Below, piece after piece: positions 56,081 through 64,000 of a DNA stretch of 64,000 nt; positions within the stretch are counted from its first letter, which is position 1, and each line of letters begins with the position of its first letter. The DNA lies in NCBI RefSeq assembly GCF_014842995.1, contig NZ_JACYXL010000002.1, positions 186,001 through 250,000 of the forward strand, written 5' to 3'. This stretch comes from Rhodanobacter sp. 7MK24. Lineage in GTDB: Bacteria > Pseudomonadota > Gammaproteobacteria > Xanthomonadales > Rhodanobacteraceae. The notes under the pieces are model-generated. The model was not told the DNA's origin. It saw only the letters and a list, made by a program, of their open reading frames with translations, and searched no databases. Position numbers and translations under genes: made by a program.

Positions 56081-57869
56081 ACAAAGCAGCTTCCGGCGGC
56101 ACCAGCGCAATCACCGTCCAGCCCGCCTTCGGCTCCAGTTCGCGCTTGGTGGAAGCCACGCGCAACACGCCTTTCTCCTCCACGCCGAACAGCAGCATGC
56201 TGTCCGGCCCGTATTCCTCGATGAAATGCGGCCAGTCGAAGGTGGCGCTGAGCCGCGTGGTCTTGATGCGCCAGCCGCGCGCAAGCAGATCCGCGAAGCG
56301 CGCATGCGTCATCGCCTCGTCGAACAGCGGCGGTGCCAACAGCTTGTCCGCCAATGCCATGCGGTCGGTGTTTTCTTCAGGCGCAAGCACCCGCAGGCGA
56401 TAGACCTTGTGGCGGCCGAACTCCTGCCGGTAGTGCAGGCACGCCAGTGTGTTGCGCTCGCGATGGACGGACATCGCCAGCAGTCGGCCGATGCCGGCGA
56501 GATCGAGATTGCGCTCGGCATGCGTCGAAGCCGGGTTGCCGAAGAAGGTGCTCAAGCCCTCCATGCGTGCCCGGCGAATGCCGTCGTGGTCGTCGTCGGC
56601 CAGCACCACGCGGAAGTCCGCTTCATGCAGCGCCCGGCCCACGCCGCGGGCCACCGCATCGGCACCGAAGATCAGCACGCCGCGCGGCTCCGGTTCGGCG
56701 ACCTTCAACCACAGCGCCAATGGCCGCGCAGTGGCGCTCTGCAGCACCACGGTCCCGATGATGACGATGAATACCAGTGGCACCAGCGCCTGAGCACCCG
56801 GCACGCCCAGCGCCTGCAATCGCAGGGCGAACAAGGCGGAAACCGAGGCCGCCACGATGCCGCGCGGCGCCACCCAGCCGATCAGTGCACGCTCGCGCCA
56901 GCTCAGGCCGCCGCCCAGGCTGGCAACCAGCACACTGAGCGGCCGTATCGCGAATTGCGCGATCAGGAAGATCACCGCGCCCTTCCAAAGCAGGTCGCCC
57001 GGCAACGGCCACGGCAGCCGCGCCGCCAACAGGATGAACAGCATCGACACCAGCAACGTGGTGAGGTGCTCCTTGAAGTCGAGGATGTCGTCGACGTGCA
57101 CGTCGCGCATGTTGCCCAGCGCGATGCCCATGATCGTCACGGTGAGCAGCCCCGAGTCATGCGCCATCCGGTTGGACAACGTGAAGGCCAGCAGTACCGT
57201 GGCCAGCACGCCGAAGTTCTGCAGGTACTCGGGAATCAGCTGCCGCCGCAACAGCTGGCCAAGCGACCACGCCGCCAACGCCCCCACCACTGCGCCGCAG
57301 AACACCGTGCCCAGGAAGACGCTGAGCGCATGCCCCTCCTCGCGCGACACCACGACTTCGTAGATCAGCACCGCGAACAAGGCACCCAGCGGATCGATCA
57401 CGATGCCTTCCCAGCGCAGCGCATTGGCGATGCGCGCGTTGGGCCGCAACGTGCGCAGCATCGGTGCGATCACGGTAGGCCCGGTGACGCAGGTGAGCGC
57501 GCCGAACAGCAACGCGATCGGCCACGCCAGGCCAGTCACCAGATGCGCGGCCACAGCCAGCAGCAGCAGTGCGAGCAAGGCGCCGTAGCTCACCAGCCCG
57601 CGCACCACGCCGCCGATGCCGGGAAGTTCGTGGAAGCGCAGCGCAAGGCTGCCCTCGAACAGGATCAGCGCCACCGCCAGCGACACCACCGGGAACAGCA
57701 GGTCGCCCAGCAGCGCATCGGGGCGCAGCAGGCCTAGCACCGGCCCCAGCAGCAGACCGGCCAGCAGCAGGAACACGATCGCCGGCAGCTTCGCCCGCCA
57801 TGCCAGCCACTGGCACAGGAAGCCGATCACCAGCATGCCGGTCAGCACGAGGCCTGGTTCGATGCTCAT
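56079..57869 (-). CDS. CPA-type cation:proton antiporter with TrkA-N domain
   Basis: A 596-residue membrane protein: about 12-13 helices in residues 1-400 (GALTCVTGPTVIAPMLRTLRP and EGIVIDPLGALFAVLIYE are the antiporter core), then a Rossmann TrkA-N-like domain (GVLIFGADAVARGVGRALHE, VVLADDDHDGIRRARMEGL) and a C-terminal region. It resembles NhaP/KefB-type sodium or potassium antiporters, with the nucleotide-binding domain as a likely gate. Ion specificity cannot be read from the sequence. It is convergent with aceA. Confidence 0.87.
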   Translation of the reverse strand: MSIEPGLVLTGMLVIGFLCQWLAWRAKLPAIVFLLLAGLLLGPVLGLLRPDALLGDLLFPVVSLAVALILFEGSLALRFHELPGIGGVVRGLVSYGALLALLLLAVAAHLVTGLAWPIALLFGALTCVTGPTVIAPMLRTLRPNARIANALRWEGIVIDPLGALFAVLIYEVVVSREEGHALSVFLGTVFCGAVVGALAAWSLGQLLRRQLIPEYLQNFGVLATVLLAFTLSNRMAHDSGLLTVTIMGIALGNMRDVHVDDILDFKEHLTTLLVSMLFILLAARLPWPLPGDLLWKGAVIFLIAQFAIRPLSVLVASLGGGLSWRERALIGWVAPRGIVAASVSALFALRLQALGVPGAQALVPLVFIVIIGTVVLQSATARPLALWLKVAEPEPRGVLIFGADAVARGVGRALHEADFRVVLADDDHDGIRRARMEGLSTFFGNPASTHAERNLDLAGIGRLLAMSVHRERNTLACLHYRQEFGRHKVYRLRVLAPEENTDRMALADKLLAPPLFDEAMTHARFADLLARGWRIKTTRLSATFDWPHFIEEYGPDSMLLFGVEEKGVLRVASTKRELEPKAGWTVIALVPPEAAL

Positions 57870-57984
57870 CGCAATCCTCGTTCGGCGTGGCTAGACCTTA
57901 TCCGAACACGCCGCGACGCCGCGCGTCCAGGCAGGCTAGACGGAGCGGATTCAGGGGCCAGGCCAGCTGTTTCCGCTGCACCGC

Positions 57985-59484
57985 TCAGAAACGGCGGTAC
58001 TGCAGCGCCTCCGCGAGATGCTCGCGCTCAAGCACGCCGGCGCCACCGTCGATATCGGCAATGGTGCGTGCCACACGCAACACACGATGGTAGGCGCGCG
58101 CGGACAGGCCGAGCTTTTCCAGCGCCTGTTCGTACCAGCGCCGCTCGGCCGGGCCCAGGGCGCAGTCGCGCTCCAGCTCCCGGTGGTTGATCTCCGCGTT
58201 CGGTCGACCTGCACGCATCAAGGCATGGCGCCGCGCGTTGAGTACGCGGGCGCGCACCGTGACGGAATCCTCGTCGTGTGGGCCGCGCGCCGCATCCATT
58301 TCGCGCAGCGGCAGCGAAGGCACCTCGACCGCAAGATCGATGCGATCCAGCAGAGGCCCGGAAATGCGCGAGCGATAGCGCTGGATCTGCTCCGGCGTGC
58401 ACTGGCAACGCCGCCGCGTGTCGCCGGCATGGCCGCAGGGACAGGGATTCATCGCCGCCACCAGTTGGAACTGCGCTGGAAAGGTGGATTGCCTCGCCGC
58501 ACGTGATACCACGATATGGCCGGATTCCAGCGGTTCGCGCAAGACTTCCAGCACGTGCCGGTTGAATTCCGGCAGCTCGTCAAGGAACAACACGCCGTTG
58601 TGCGCCAGCGAAATCTCGCCTGGCCGCGGCTGTGAACCGCCGCCCACCAGCGCCACCGCCGAAGCGGTGTGATGAGGTGCGCGAAACGGCCTGCGGCGCC
58701 AACGCGCGGGATCGGTTGGCTGACCGGCCACCGACAACACCGCGCAAGTCTCCAGCGCCTCGGATTCGGAAAGCGGCGGCAGGATGCCGGGCAGGCGTTC
58801 GGCCAACATGGTCTTGCCGGTGCCCGGCGGCCCCACCAGCAACAGGTGGTGGCCGCCCACGGCGGCGATCTCCAGCGCGCGACGGGCCTGCAGCTGGCCA
58901 CGCACGTCGCGCAGATCCGGACCGTCGTAAATGCCGCCCTCGGTGTCGACGCCCGTGGGCGTCGCCAGATCCTGCGCGCCGTGCAGCCAGCCGCAAACCT
59001 CGGCCAGCGAGTCGGCCACGCGCACATCCACTTCGGAAACCAGCGCAGCCTCGGCCGCATTCGCCCGCGGCACCACCACTTTGCGGCCGCGCGCACGTGC
59101 GCGCAGCAGCGCCGGAAGCACACCCGAGACGCTGCGCAACGAACCGCTGAGCGCCAGTTCGCCAAGGAACTCGCAATCGTCGAGCTTCTCGCGGGGCACT
59201 TGCCCACTGGCGGCAAGGATGCCCAATGCGATCGGCAGGTCGAAGCGCCCCCCGTCCTTGGGCAGCTCGGCGGGCGCAAGATTCACGGTGACCTTGCGGC
59301 CGGGGTATTCAAAAGCAGTGTTCTGGATGGCCACGCGCACGCGATCACGCGCCTCGCGTACGGCTGCCTCCGGCAGGCCAACGATGCTGGTGGCCGGCAA
59401 GCCGCCGGAGAGATGCACCTCGACCATTACCTGGGGCGCAGCGATGCCTTCCTGCGCGCGGCTGAGAGTGACGGCGAGACTCAT
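57985..59484 (-). CDS. comM: YifB/ComM family Mg-chelatase-like AAA+ ATPase
   Basis: A 499-residue protein starting at MSLAVTLSRAQEGIAAPQV. An N-terminal ChlI-like domain (GLPEAAVREARDRVRVAI, PAELPKDGGRFDLPIALG) precedes the AAA+ core with Walker A GPPGTGKT (218-225) and Walker B LFLDELPEF, then the C-terminal Mg-chelatase domain (YRSRISGPLLDRIDLAVEVP). ComM is a helicase that drives branch migration during natural transformation. The start is ATG 59484; a 29-residue upstream extension lacks similarity. The neighbours ubiK and glnB match the usual xanthomonad order. Confidence 0.92.
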   Translation of the reverse strand: MSLAVTLSRAQEGIAAPQVMVEVHLSGGLPATSIVGLPEAAVREARDRVRVAIQNTAFEYPGRKVTVNLAPAELPKDGGRFDLPIALGILAASGQVPREKLDDCEFLGELALSGSLRSVSGVLPALLRARARGRKVVVPRANAAEAALVSEVDVRVADSLAEVCGWLHGAQDLATPTGVDTEGGIYDGPDLRDVRGQLQARRALEIAAVGGHHLLLVGPPGTGKTMLAERLPGILPPLSESEALETCAVLSVAGQPTDPARWRRRPFRAPHHTASAVALVGGGSQPRPGEISLAHNGVLFLDELPEFNRHVLEVLREPLESGHIVVSRAARQSTFPAQFQLVAAMNPCPCGHAGDTRRRCQCTPEQIQRYRSRISGPLLDRIDLAVEVPSLPLREMDAARGPHDEDSVTVRARVLNARRHALMRAGRPNAEINHRELERDCALGPAERRWYEQALEKLGLSARAYHRVLRVARTIADIDGGAGVLEREHLAEALQYRRF

Positions 59485-59599
59485 GCAGCCGTCCCTAGCC
59501 GGTGTGCGTGCTGGCCCACGAACCAAGCCATTGGCAGGCTGAAGCCGCGGTCGCGCACCCGCATTGAACACTCCATGTATGGCGTCAAGTCGTAAATAA

Positions 59600-59647
59600 C
59601 CGCCCCCGATCGCAAAACTCGGGGTGAGGGTGACGAATCGGGGGCGG
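59600..59647. terminator. inverted repeat between ubiK and comM
   Basis: CCGCCCCCGAT (59600-59610) and ATCGGGGGCGG (59637-59647) form a perfect 11-bp stem with a 26-base loop. It lies just after the ubiK stop on the minus strand and before comM, so it is probably a terminator or stabilising hairpin. Confidence 0.5.
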
Positions 59648-59658
59648 CTCCCGGGAGG

Positions 59659-59916
59659 CTAGTCCCCGCGGGCGACGACGGCGGCCTCGAGTTCGGCCAC
59701 GCGCCGCTCCAGCTCCTCGACCTTGGCGCGGGTGCGTGCAAGCACCTGGCTCTGGACGTCGAACTCTTCGCGGGTGACCAGGTCGAGGCGGCGCAATCCC
59801 TGTGCCAGGACATCGTGGAAATTGGTTCGCAAATCCTGTTGCGCCTGTGCCACTCCGGGCGGAACCAATGATGCCAGGCGTCGTGCCAGCTGATCGATGT
59901 CCAGCCTATCCATCAT
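59659..59916 (-). CDS. ubiK: ubiquinone biosynthesis accessory factor UbiK (BMFP family)
   Basis: An 85-residue helical protein. The first half (DIDQLARRLASLVPPGVAQAQQDLRTNFHDVLAQGL) and the long C-terminal coil (VKEELERRVAELEA-like, here KVEELERRVAELEAAV) are typical of the YqiC/UbiK family, which supports ubiquinone synthesis with UbiJ. Two adjacent ATG codons (59916 and 59913) could start it. It diverges from glnB. Confidence 0.87.
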   Translation of the reverse strand: MMDRLDIDQLARRLASLVPPGVAQAQQDLRTNFHDVLAQGLRRLDLVTREEFDVQSQVLARTRAKVEELERRVAELEAAVVARGD

Positions 59917-59990
59917 GGACGGCGCCTCGAACTTGTCGAGGGAGAGTGTCTATGAACGAATGGCAGACGCACCATCGGCGGACTCCGTGA

Positions 59991-60437
<447 letters not shown>

Positions 60438-60459
60438 GAGTTGTCCACAAGTTATTGGG

Positions 60460-60488
60460 TTGACCCAACCGATTTGGCCCGATATGTT
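60460..60488 (+). promoter_or_regulatory. nrdA promoter
   Basis: TTGACC (60460-60465), a 17-base spacer and TATGTT (60483-60488) would start transcription close to 60494, where the riboswitch begins. The -35 box lies within the dyad TTGGGT-TG-ACCCAA (60455-60468). A TTGTCCACA resembling a DnaA box is at 60441-60449. Confidence 0.6.
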
Positions 60489-60493
60489 GTGCC

Positions 60494-60679
60494 AGTCGGT
60501 GCCCTGCCAGACGCGATCGTCGGCCGGGCTCAAAAGGGAATCCGGTGCGAATCCGGAACTGCCCCGCAGCGGTAAGTGGAAACGAACGTCTCGATAGCGC
60601 ACTGATCCACAGCGATCGGGAAGCGGAGACCAGTAGGCGGGCCGAAGGCCCACGTCCACGAGTCCGAAGACCTGCCGAC
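60494..60679 (+). ncRNA. cobalamin riboswitch upstream of nrdA
   Basis: The leader has the conserved cobalamin aptamer blocks in order: GGGAATCCGGTGCGAATCC then GGAACTGCCCCGCAGCGGTA, a variable arm, GGGAAGCGGAGACCAGTA, and the closing B12-box side AGTCCGAAGACCTGCCGAC. The ends GTCGG and CCGAC can pair as P1. It lies 164 bases before nrdA, so bound adenosylcobalamin should lower expression of this B12-independent ribonucleotide reductase, as known for class I reductases in some actinobacteria. Confidence 0.93.
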
Positions 60680-60842
60680 GCGGTCCAGCCATAGCGCTGT
60701 ACCGGGTAGTGGCGGCTTCCGCGGGGAGGCGCGTCGGATCGTCGGGCCATTGCGCCCGACGGGCGACCGTCCGCGTGCAACCACTGCATCAGCCCTGCGC
60801 GCGGGAGCAGGCAGTTGATTGCCACGGCCTGGAGCCACCGAC

Positions 60843-63320
60843 ATGCAGCCTCTCGATACCGATACCCGCGAGCGTTCCGCTGCGCGCGCGGAGTCGTCCC
60901 CGCTTTCCGCCGAAGCCCCGGTCTCCGCCGGCGAGGCCTTCACTCTCACTCCACCGCACAATCCAGGCCAGATGCGCGTGACCAAGCGCAACGGCCGCCA
61001 GGAAGTGGTGGACGTCAACAAGATCGTGCGCGCCGTTACCCGCAGTGCGGAAGGCCTTCATGCAGTCGACCCGATGCGCGTAGCGCTCAAGACCATCGGC
61101 GGCTTGTACGACGGCGCCACCACACAGGAACTGGATCAGCTGTCCATTCGCACCGCTGCCGCACTCACTGCCGAGGAGCCCGAGTACGGTCAGCTTGCCG
61201 CGCGCCTGCTGGGCGCGTTCGTCGACAAGGAAGTGAGCGGCCAGGAAATCCAGAGTTTCTCGCAATCCATCGCGCGCGGCGCGGAATTAGGCATCCTCAA
61301 CGACCGTCTGCGCGACTTCGTGTCGGCCAACTCGCGCAAGCTCAACGATGCGATCGATCCGCTTGCTACACGCCGCTTCGAGTATTTCGGTCTGCGTACG
61401 GTGTACGACCGCTACCTGCTGCGCCACCCGCAGCTGCGCAAGGTGCTAGAGACCCCGCAGCACTTCTTCATGCGTATCGCCTGCGCGCTGGGCGGCAACG
61501 AAATCGGCGAGACGCTGGAACTGTACCGCCTGCTCTCCTCGCTGGAATACATCGCCAGCTCGCCGACTCTGTTCAACGCGGGTACTGCGCACGAACAACT
61601 CAGTTCCTGCTTCCTGCTCGACTCGCCGCTGGACTCGCTCGAATCCATCTACGAGAAGTACGGCGACGTGGCCAAGCTCAGCAAGTTCGCCGGCGGCATC
61701 GGCCTGGCCTACTCGCGCGTGCGTTCGCGCGGCTCACTGATCAAGGGCACCAACGGCCACTCCAACGGCCTGGTGCCGTGGCTGAAAACGCTGGACGCTT
61801 CCGTAGCCGCAGTGAACCAGGGCGGCAAGCGCAAGGGCGCGGCCTGCGTGTACCTGGAGCCGTGGCACGGCGACATCGAGGAATTCCTCGAACTGCGCGA
61901 CAACACCGGCGACGAAGCGCGCCGCACGCACAACCTCAACCTCGCCAACTGGATTCCGGACGAATTCATGCGCCGCGTCGAGAGCGACGGCGAGTGGTCG
62001 CTGTTCGATCCCAAAGTCGTGCCGCATTTCGTCGATAGCTGGGGCGAGACCTTCGAGAAGGCCTATCGCGAAGCGGAGGCCGCCGGCCTCGCCGTGAAGA
62101 AGGTGAAGGCGCGCGAGCTTTACGCCCGCATGCTGCGCACGCTGGCACAGACCGGCAACGGCTGGATGACCTTCAAGGACCGCAGCAACGCCACCAGCAA
62201 CCAGACGGGGAAGGCGGAAAACGTCATCCACCTGTCGAACCTGTGCACAGAGATCCTGGAAGTCACCAATGCCGACGAGACGGCCGTGTGCAACCTGGGT
62301 TCGATCAACCTGGCTCGCCACGTGGTCGACGGCCGCTTCGACTTCGACAAGCTTGCCGCCACTGCGCGCACCGCGGTACGCCAGCTGGATCGCGTGATCG
62401 ACCTCAACTTCTATCCCATCGCCACCGCCAAAGTCGCCAATAACAAGTGGCGCCCGGTTGGCCTGGGCGTGATGGGCCTGCAGGACGTGTTCTTCAAGCT
62501 GCGCCTGCCATTCGACTCCACCGAGGCTCTGGAGCTGTCCACGCGCATTGCCGAGGAGATCTACTACAACGCACTGTCGCAGTCGAACGAGCTGGCGATG
62601 GAGTTCGGTGCGCACCCGGGCTTCGCGGAAAGCCGCGCCGCCAACGGCGAACTGCAGTTCGACTACTGGACCAACGCCAAGCCGAGCGACCAGGCCCGCT
62701 GGGACGCGCTGCGCGAATCGATCAAGGCCAAGGGTCTGCGCAACTCGCTGCTGATCGCGATTGCGCCGACCGCCACCATCGCCTCCATCGCCGGTTGCTA
62801 CGAGTGCATCGAACCGCAGGTGAGCAACCTGTTCAAGCGCGAGACGCTGTCGGGCGACTTCCTGGTGGTGAACCGCTACCTGGTGGAGGAACTGAAGACG
62901 CTCGGCCTGTGGACCGCCGACGTCCGCGATGCGATCAAGCTGGCGGAAGGTTCGATCCAGGGCATCGCCGCGATTCCGGAACGCCTGCGCACCATCTACC
63001 GCACCGTGTGGGAATTGCCGCAGAAGGCACTGATCGATCTCGGCGCCGCACGTGGTGCATACATCGACCAGAGCCAGTCGCTGAACCTGTTCATGGAGAA
63101 CCCGAACATCGGCCAGCTCAGTTCCATGTACATGTACGCATGGAAGTCCGGCATCAAGACCACCTACTACCTGCGCTCGCGCCCGGCGACCAAGATCGCC
63201 AAGACCACGGTGTCAGCCACGGCGGTTGCGAAACCCGCGCCTGCCAGCGACCAGGAACAGGCCACGGCGGCGGTGTTCTGCTCGCTGGAAAACCCCGAGT
63301 ACTGCGAAGCCTGCCAGTGA
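60843..63320 (+). CDS. nrdA: class Ia ribonucleotide reductase, alpha subunit
   Basis: An 825-residue protein that reduces ribonucleoside diphosphates. After a non-conserved N-terminus comes an ATP cone (VTKRNGRQEVVDVNKIVRAV). Catalytic-domain landmarks are SCFLLDSPLDSLESIYE, KFAGGIGLAYSRVR, the active-site segment HLSNLCTEILEVTN with AVCNLGSINLARHV, and the late AIAPTATIASIAGC. The C-terminal redox cysteines are in NPEYCEACQ. The start at 60843 has GGAG eight bases upstream. Expression is under a cobalamin riboswitch. The partner nrdB starts 579 bases downstream, beyond a reverse-oriented GIY-YIG gene. Confidence 0.94.
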   Translation: MQPLDTDTRERSAARAESSPLSAEAPVSAGEAFTLTPPHNPGQMRVTKRNGRQEVVDVNKIVRAVTRSAEGLHAVDPMRVALKTIGGLYDGATTQELDQLSIRTAAALTAEEPEYGQLAARLLGAFVDKEVSGQEIQSFSQSIARGAELGILNDRLRDFVSANSRKLNDAIDPLATRRFEYFGLRTVYDRYLLRHPQLRKVLETPQHFFMRIACALGGNEIGETLELYRLLSSLEYIASSPTLFNAGTAHEQLSSCFLLDSPLDSLESIYEKYGDVAKLSKFAGGIGLAYSRVRSRGSLIKGTNGHSNGLVPWLKTLDASVAAVNQGGKRKGAACVYLEPWHGDIEEFLELRDNTGDEARRTHNLNLANWIPDEFMRRVESDGEWSLFDPKVVPHFVDSWGETFEKAYREAEAAGLAVKKVKARELYARMLRTLAQTGNGWMTFKDRSNATSNQTGKAENVIHLSNLCTEILEVTNADETAVCNLGSINLARHVVDGRFDFDKLAATARTAVRQLDRVIDLNFYPIATAKVANNKWRPVGLGVMGLQDVFFKLRLPFDSTEALELSTRIAEEIYYNALSQSNELAMEFGAHPGFAESRAANGELQFDYWTNAKPSDQARWDALRESIKAKGLRNSLLIAIAPTATIASIAGCYECIEPQVSNLFKRETLSGDFLVVNRYLVEELKTLGLWTADVRDAIKLAEGSIQGIAAIPERLRTIYRTVWELPQKALIDLGAARGAYIDQSQSLNLFMENPNIGQLSSMYMYAWKSGIKTTYYLRSRPATKIAKTTVSATAVAKPAPASDQEQATAAVFCSLENPEYCEACQ

Positions 63321-63407
63321 CGCATGTTCGTCAACCCGGCGACACGCTTCATAACAGCCGGAGGCTGGCCATGCTGGGATCCAGTGACTTTCCAAGTCGA
63401 AGCCGAC

Positions 63408-63439
63408 GGCACTGGATTCCAGCTTTCGCTGGAATGACG
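63408..63439 (+). repeat. REP-like palindrome, left copy
   Basis: Contains the hairpin TTCCAGC-TTTC-GCTGGAA (63417-63434). The 32-base unit is the exact reverse complement of 63781-63812. It lies just downstream of the GIY-YIG stop codon. A partial remnant (GGGATCCAGTG) is at 63376-63386. Confidence 0.85.
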
Positions 63440-63455
63440 ACGAGGGAAATTCGGC

Positions 63456-63770
63456 TCACGAACAGATTTCAGGGTAAAGATCGCGCCAATAGGGATTGGT
63501 CTTTTCGATGAGCTCGATCTTCCAAGCCCGCTTCCATGCCTTGATTGCCTTCTCGCGGCAGATGGTCGACTCCATGGACTCATGCAACTCGTACCAGACC
63601 AGCGTGTGGACCTGATGCCGATGGCTGAACCCTTCCACGACGTCATTGCGGTGCTGCCAGATGCGCGCAGGCAGATTGCACGTGACGCCGGCATACAGCG
63701 CGCCGTTTCGATGACTCACAAGTATGTAGACGCAATGCCGGTGCTCCCGCCCTCCGAGCTTCTCCAACAC
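63456..63770 (-). CDS. small GIY-YIG nuclease-domain protein
   Basis: A 104-residue protein of the UPF0213/YhbQ-like GIY-YIG group. The signature appears as VYILVSHRNGALYAGVTCNLPARIWQH, with the catalytic Arg in ARIWQHR, followed by VWYELHESMESTICREKAIKAWKRAWKIELIE and a C-terminal NPYWRDLYPE. The family Glu is within REKAIKAW. It starts at GTG 63770. Such proteins are structure-related to UvrC and homing nucleases; their role is unclear. It sits in reverse orientation between nrdA and nrdB and is bracketed by exact inverted 32-bp REP-like repeats. Confidence 0.85.
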   Translation of the reverse strand: MLEKLGGREHRHCVYILVSHRNGALYAGVTCNLPARIWQHRNDVVEGFSHRHQVHTLVWYELHESMESTICREKAIKAWKRAWKIELIEKTNPYWRDLYPEICS

Positions 63771-63780
63771 ACACCAATCC

Positions 63781-63812
63781 CGTCATTCCAGCGAAAGCTG
63801 GAATCCAGTGCC
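63781..63812 (-). repeat. REP-like palindrome, right copy
   Basis: Exact reverse complement of 63408-63439, placed 10 bases upstream of the GIY-YIG start. The two copies therefore flank that gene as inverted ends, about 405 bases from outer edge to outer edge. Confidence 0.85.
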
Positions 63813-63850
63813 TCAAGGCGTCGCCGTACCGCCATGTAGGCGAAAGACGC

Positions 63851-63877
63851 TGGATCCCGGCTTTCGCCGGGATGACG
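63851..63877 (+). repeat. REP-like palindrome, third copy
   Basis: ATCCCGGC-TTTC-GCCGGGAT (63854-63873) with flanks TGG and GACG. It has the same layout as the left copy, with compensating base changes in the stem (CCGGC/GCCGG for CCAGC/GCTGG). It lies about 20 bases before the nrdB start. Confidence 0.8.
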
Positions 63878-63898
63878 AACGAAATCCAAGGAACCACC

Positions 63899-64000
63899 AT
63901 GTCCGCCCAACCCGAACGCGCCCAGCACATCCTTGATCCCGGCTTCGAACTCACCCTGCGCCCGATGCGCTATCCCGAGTTCTACGAGATGTACCGCAAC
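63899..64000 (+). CDS. nrdB: class Ia ribonucleotide reductase, beta subunit, N-terminal part
   Basis: The first 34 codons, cut by the right window edge: MSAQPERAQHILDPGF, then ELTLRPMRYPEFYEMYRN. The LDPGFELTLRPMRYPEFYEMYR opening is typical of class I small subunits, which carry the di-iron tyrosyl radical cofactor. AAGGA lies seven bases before the ATG. It follows nrdA on the same strand, separated by the GIY-YIG/REP block. Confidence 0.85.
   Translation, partial: MSAQPERAQHILDPGFELTLRPMRYPEFYEMYRN

Noticed and set aside
63321-63898. Interpreting the nrdA-nrdB gap as a group I intron with its homing nuclease
   Set aside because: nrdA ends with an intact C-terminus and stop and nrdB starts cleanly; the nuclease gene is reverse-oriented, so there is no interrupted exon.

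Overview
The window is about 64 kb of GC-rich, tightly packed chromosome. Gene content and order (comM, ubiK and glnB together; B12-riboswitch-controlled nrdA; aceB/aceA with a divergent LysR gene; the DUF3348-DUF802-OmpA-DUF2894 operon; a large TonB-dependent receptor beside GH13/GH31 enzymes) point to a gammaproteobacterium of the Xanthomonadales, probably Rhodanobacteraceae (Dyella, Rhodanobacter or Luteibacter type). This is a judgement from protein families, not a database match. I saw no rRNA, tRNA, CRISPR array, prophage or classical insertion sequence.

Left part (1-31 kb). A truncated phzF is coupled to an EamA exporter gene with a divergent Lrp-type regulator. A Tat-exported phosphoesterase and a proline iminopeptidase follow. 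On the minus strand comes a four-gene operon (DUF3348, a MotA/TolQ-like DUF802 protein, a MotB/OmpA-like protein, DUF2894). Next are two membrane-bound c-di-GMP genes, an M1 aminopeptidase, an alpha/beta hydrolase, an NHL-type beta-propeller protein, and an ECF sigma / anti-sigma / subtilase / TorF-porin operon. Housekeeping genes follow (GNAT, DUF465, ttcA, aromatic aminotransferase, rdgC, ygjP-like), then an exported NTF2-like protein facing a cupredoxin, GGDEF/EAL and outer-membrane-barrel operon.

Middle (31-50 kb). After a small ICMT-like methyltransferase gene lies a starch/maltodextrin locus: a cytoplasmic GH13 glucosidase diverging from a TonB-dependent receptor, then an exported GH13, an exported GH31, a second exported GH13 and a six-hairpin glycosidase. 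A LacI regulator gene lies about 3.5 kb further on, beyond a PAS-GAF-GGDEF-EAL gene. Two mirror-image 16-bp sites with an ATACGTAT core between the divergent genes are candidate LacI-family operators. The receptor would import oligosaccharides made outside, the periplasmic enzymes would shorten them, and the GH13 glucosidase would finish the job in the cytoplasm.

Right part (50-64 kb). arfB, a small acyltransferase gene, a LysR regulator divergent from the glyoxylate-shunt pair aceB-aceA, a CPA-type antiporter with a TrkA-N domain, comM, ubiK, glnB, then a promoter, a cobalamin riboswitch and nrdA. The start of nrdB runs off the end. Between nrdA and nrdB sits a reverse-oriented GIY-YIG gene bracketed by an exact 32-bp inverted REP-like repeat.

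The observations most worth following are the DUF802/OmpA motor-like operon, the GIY-YIG/REP cassette inside the nrd operon, two copies of a dispersed non-coding element of roughly 400 bp (near 9.1-9.45 kb and 46.0-46.43 kb), and the anti-sigma factor whose outer domain resembles a subtilase propeptide.
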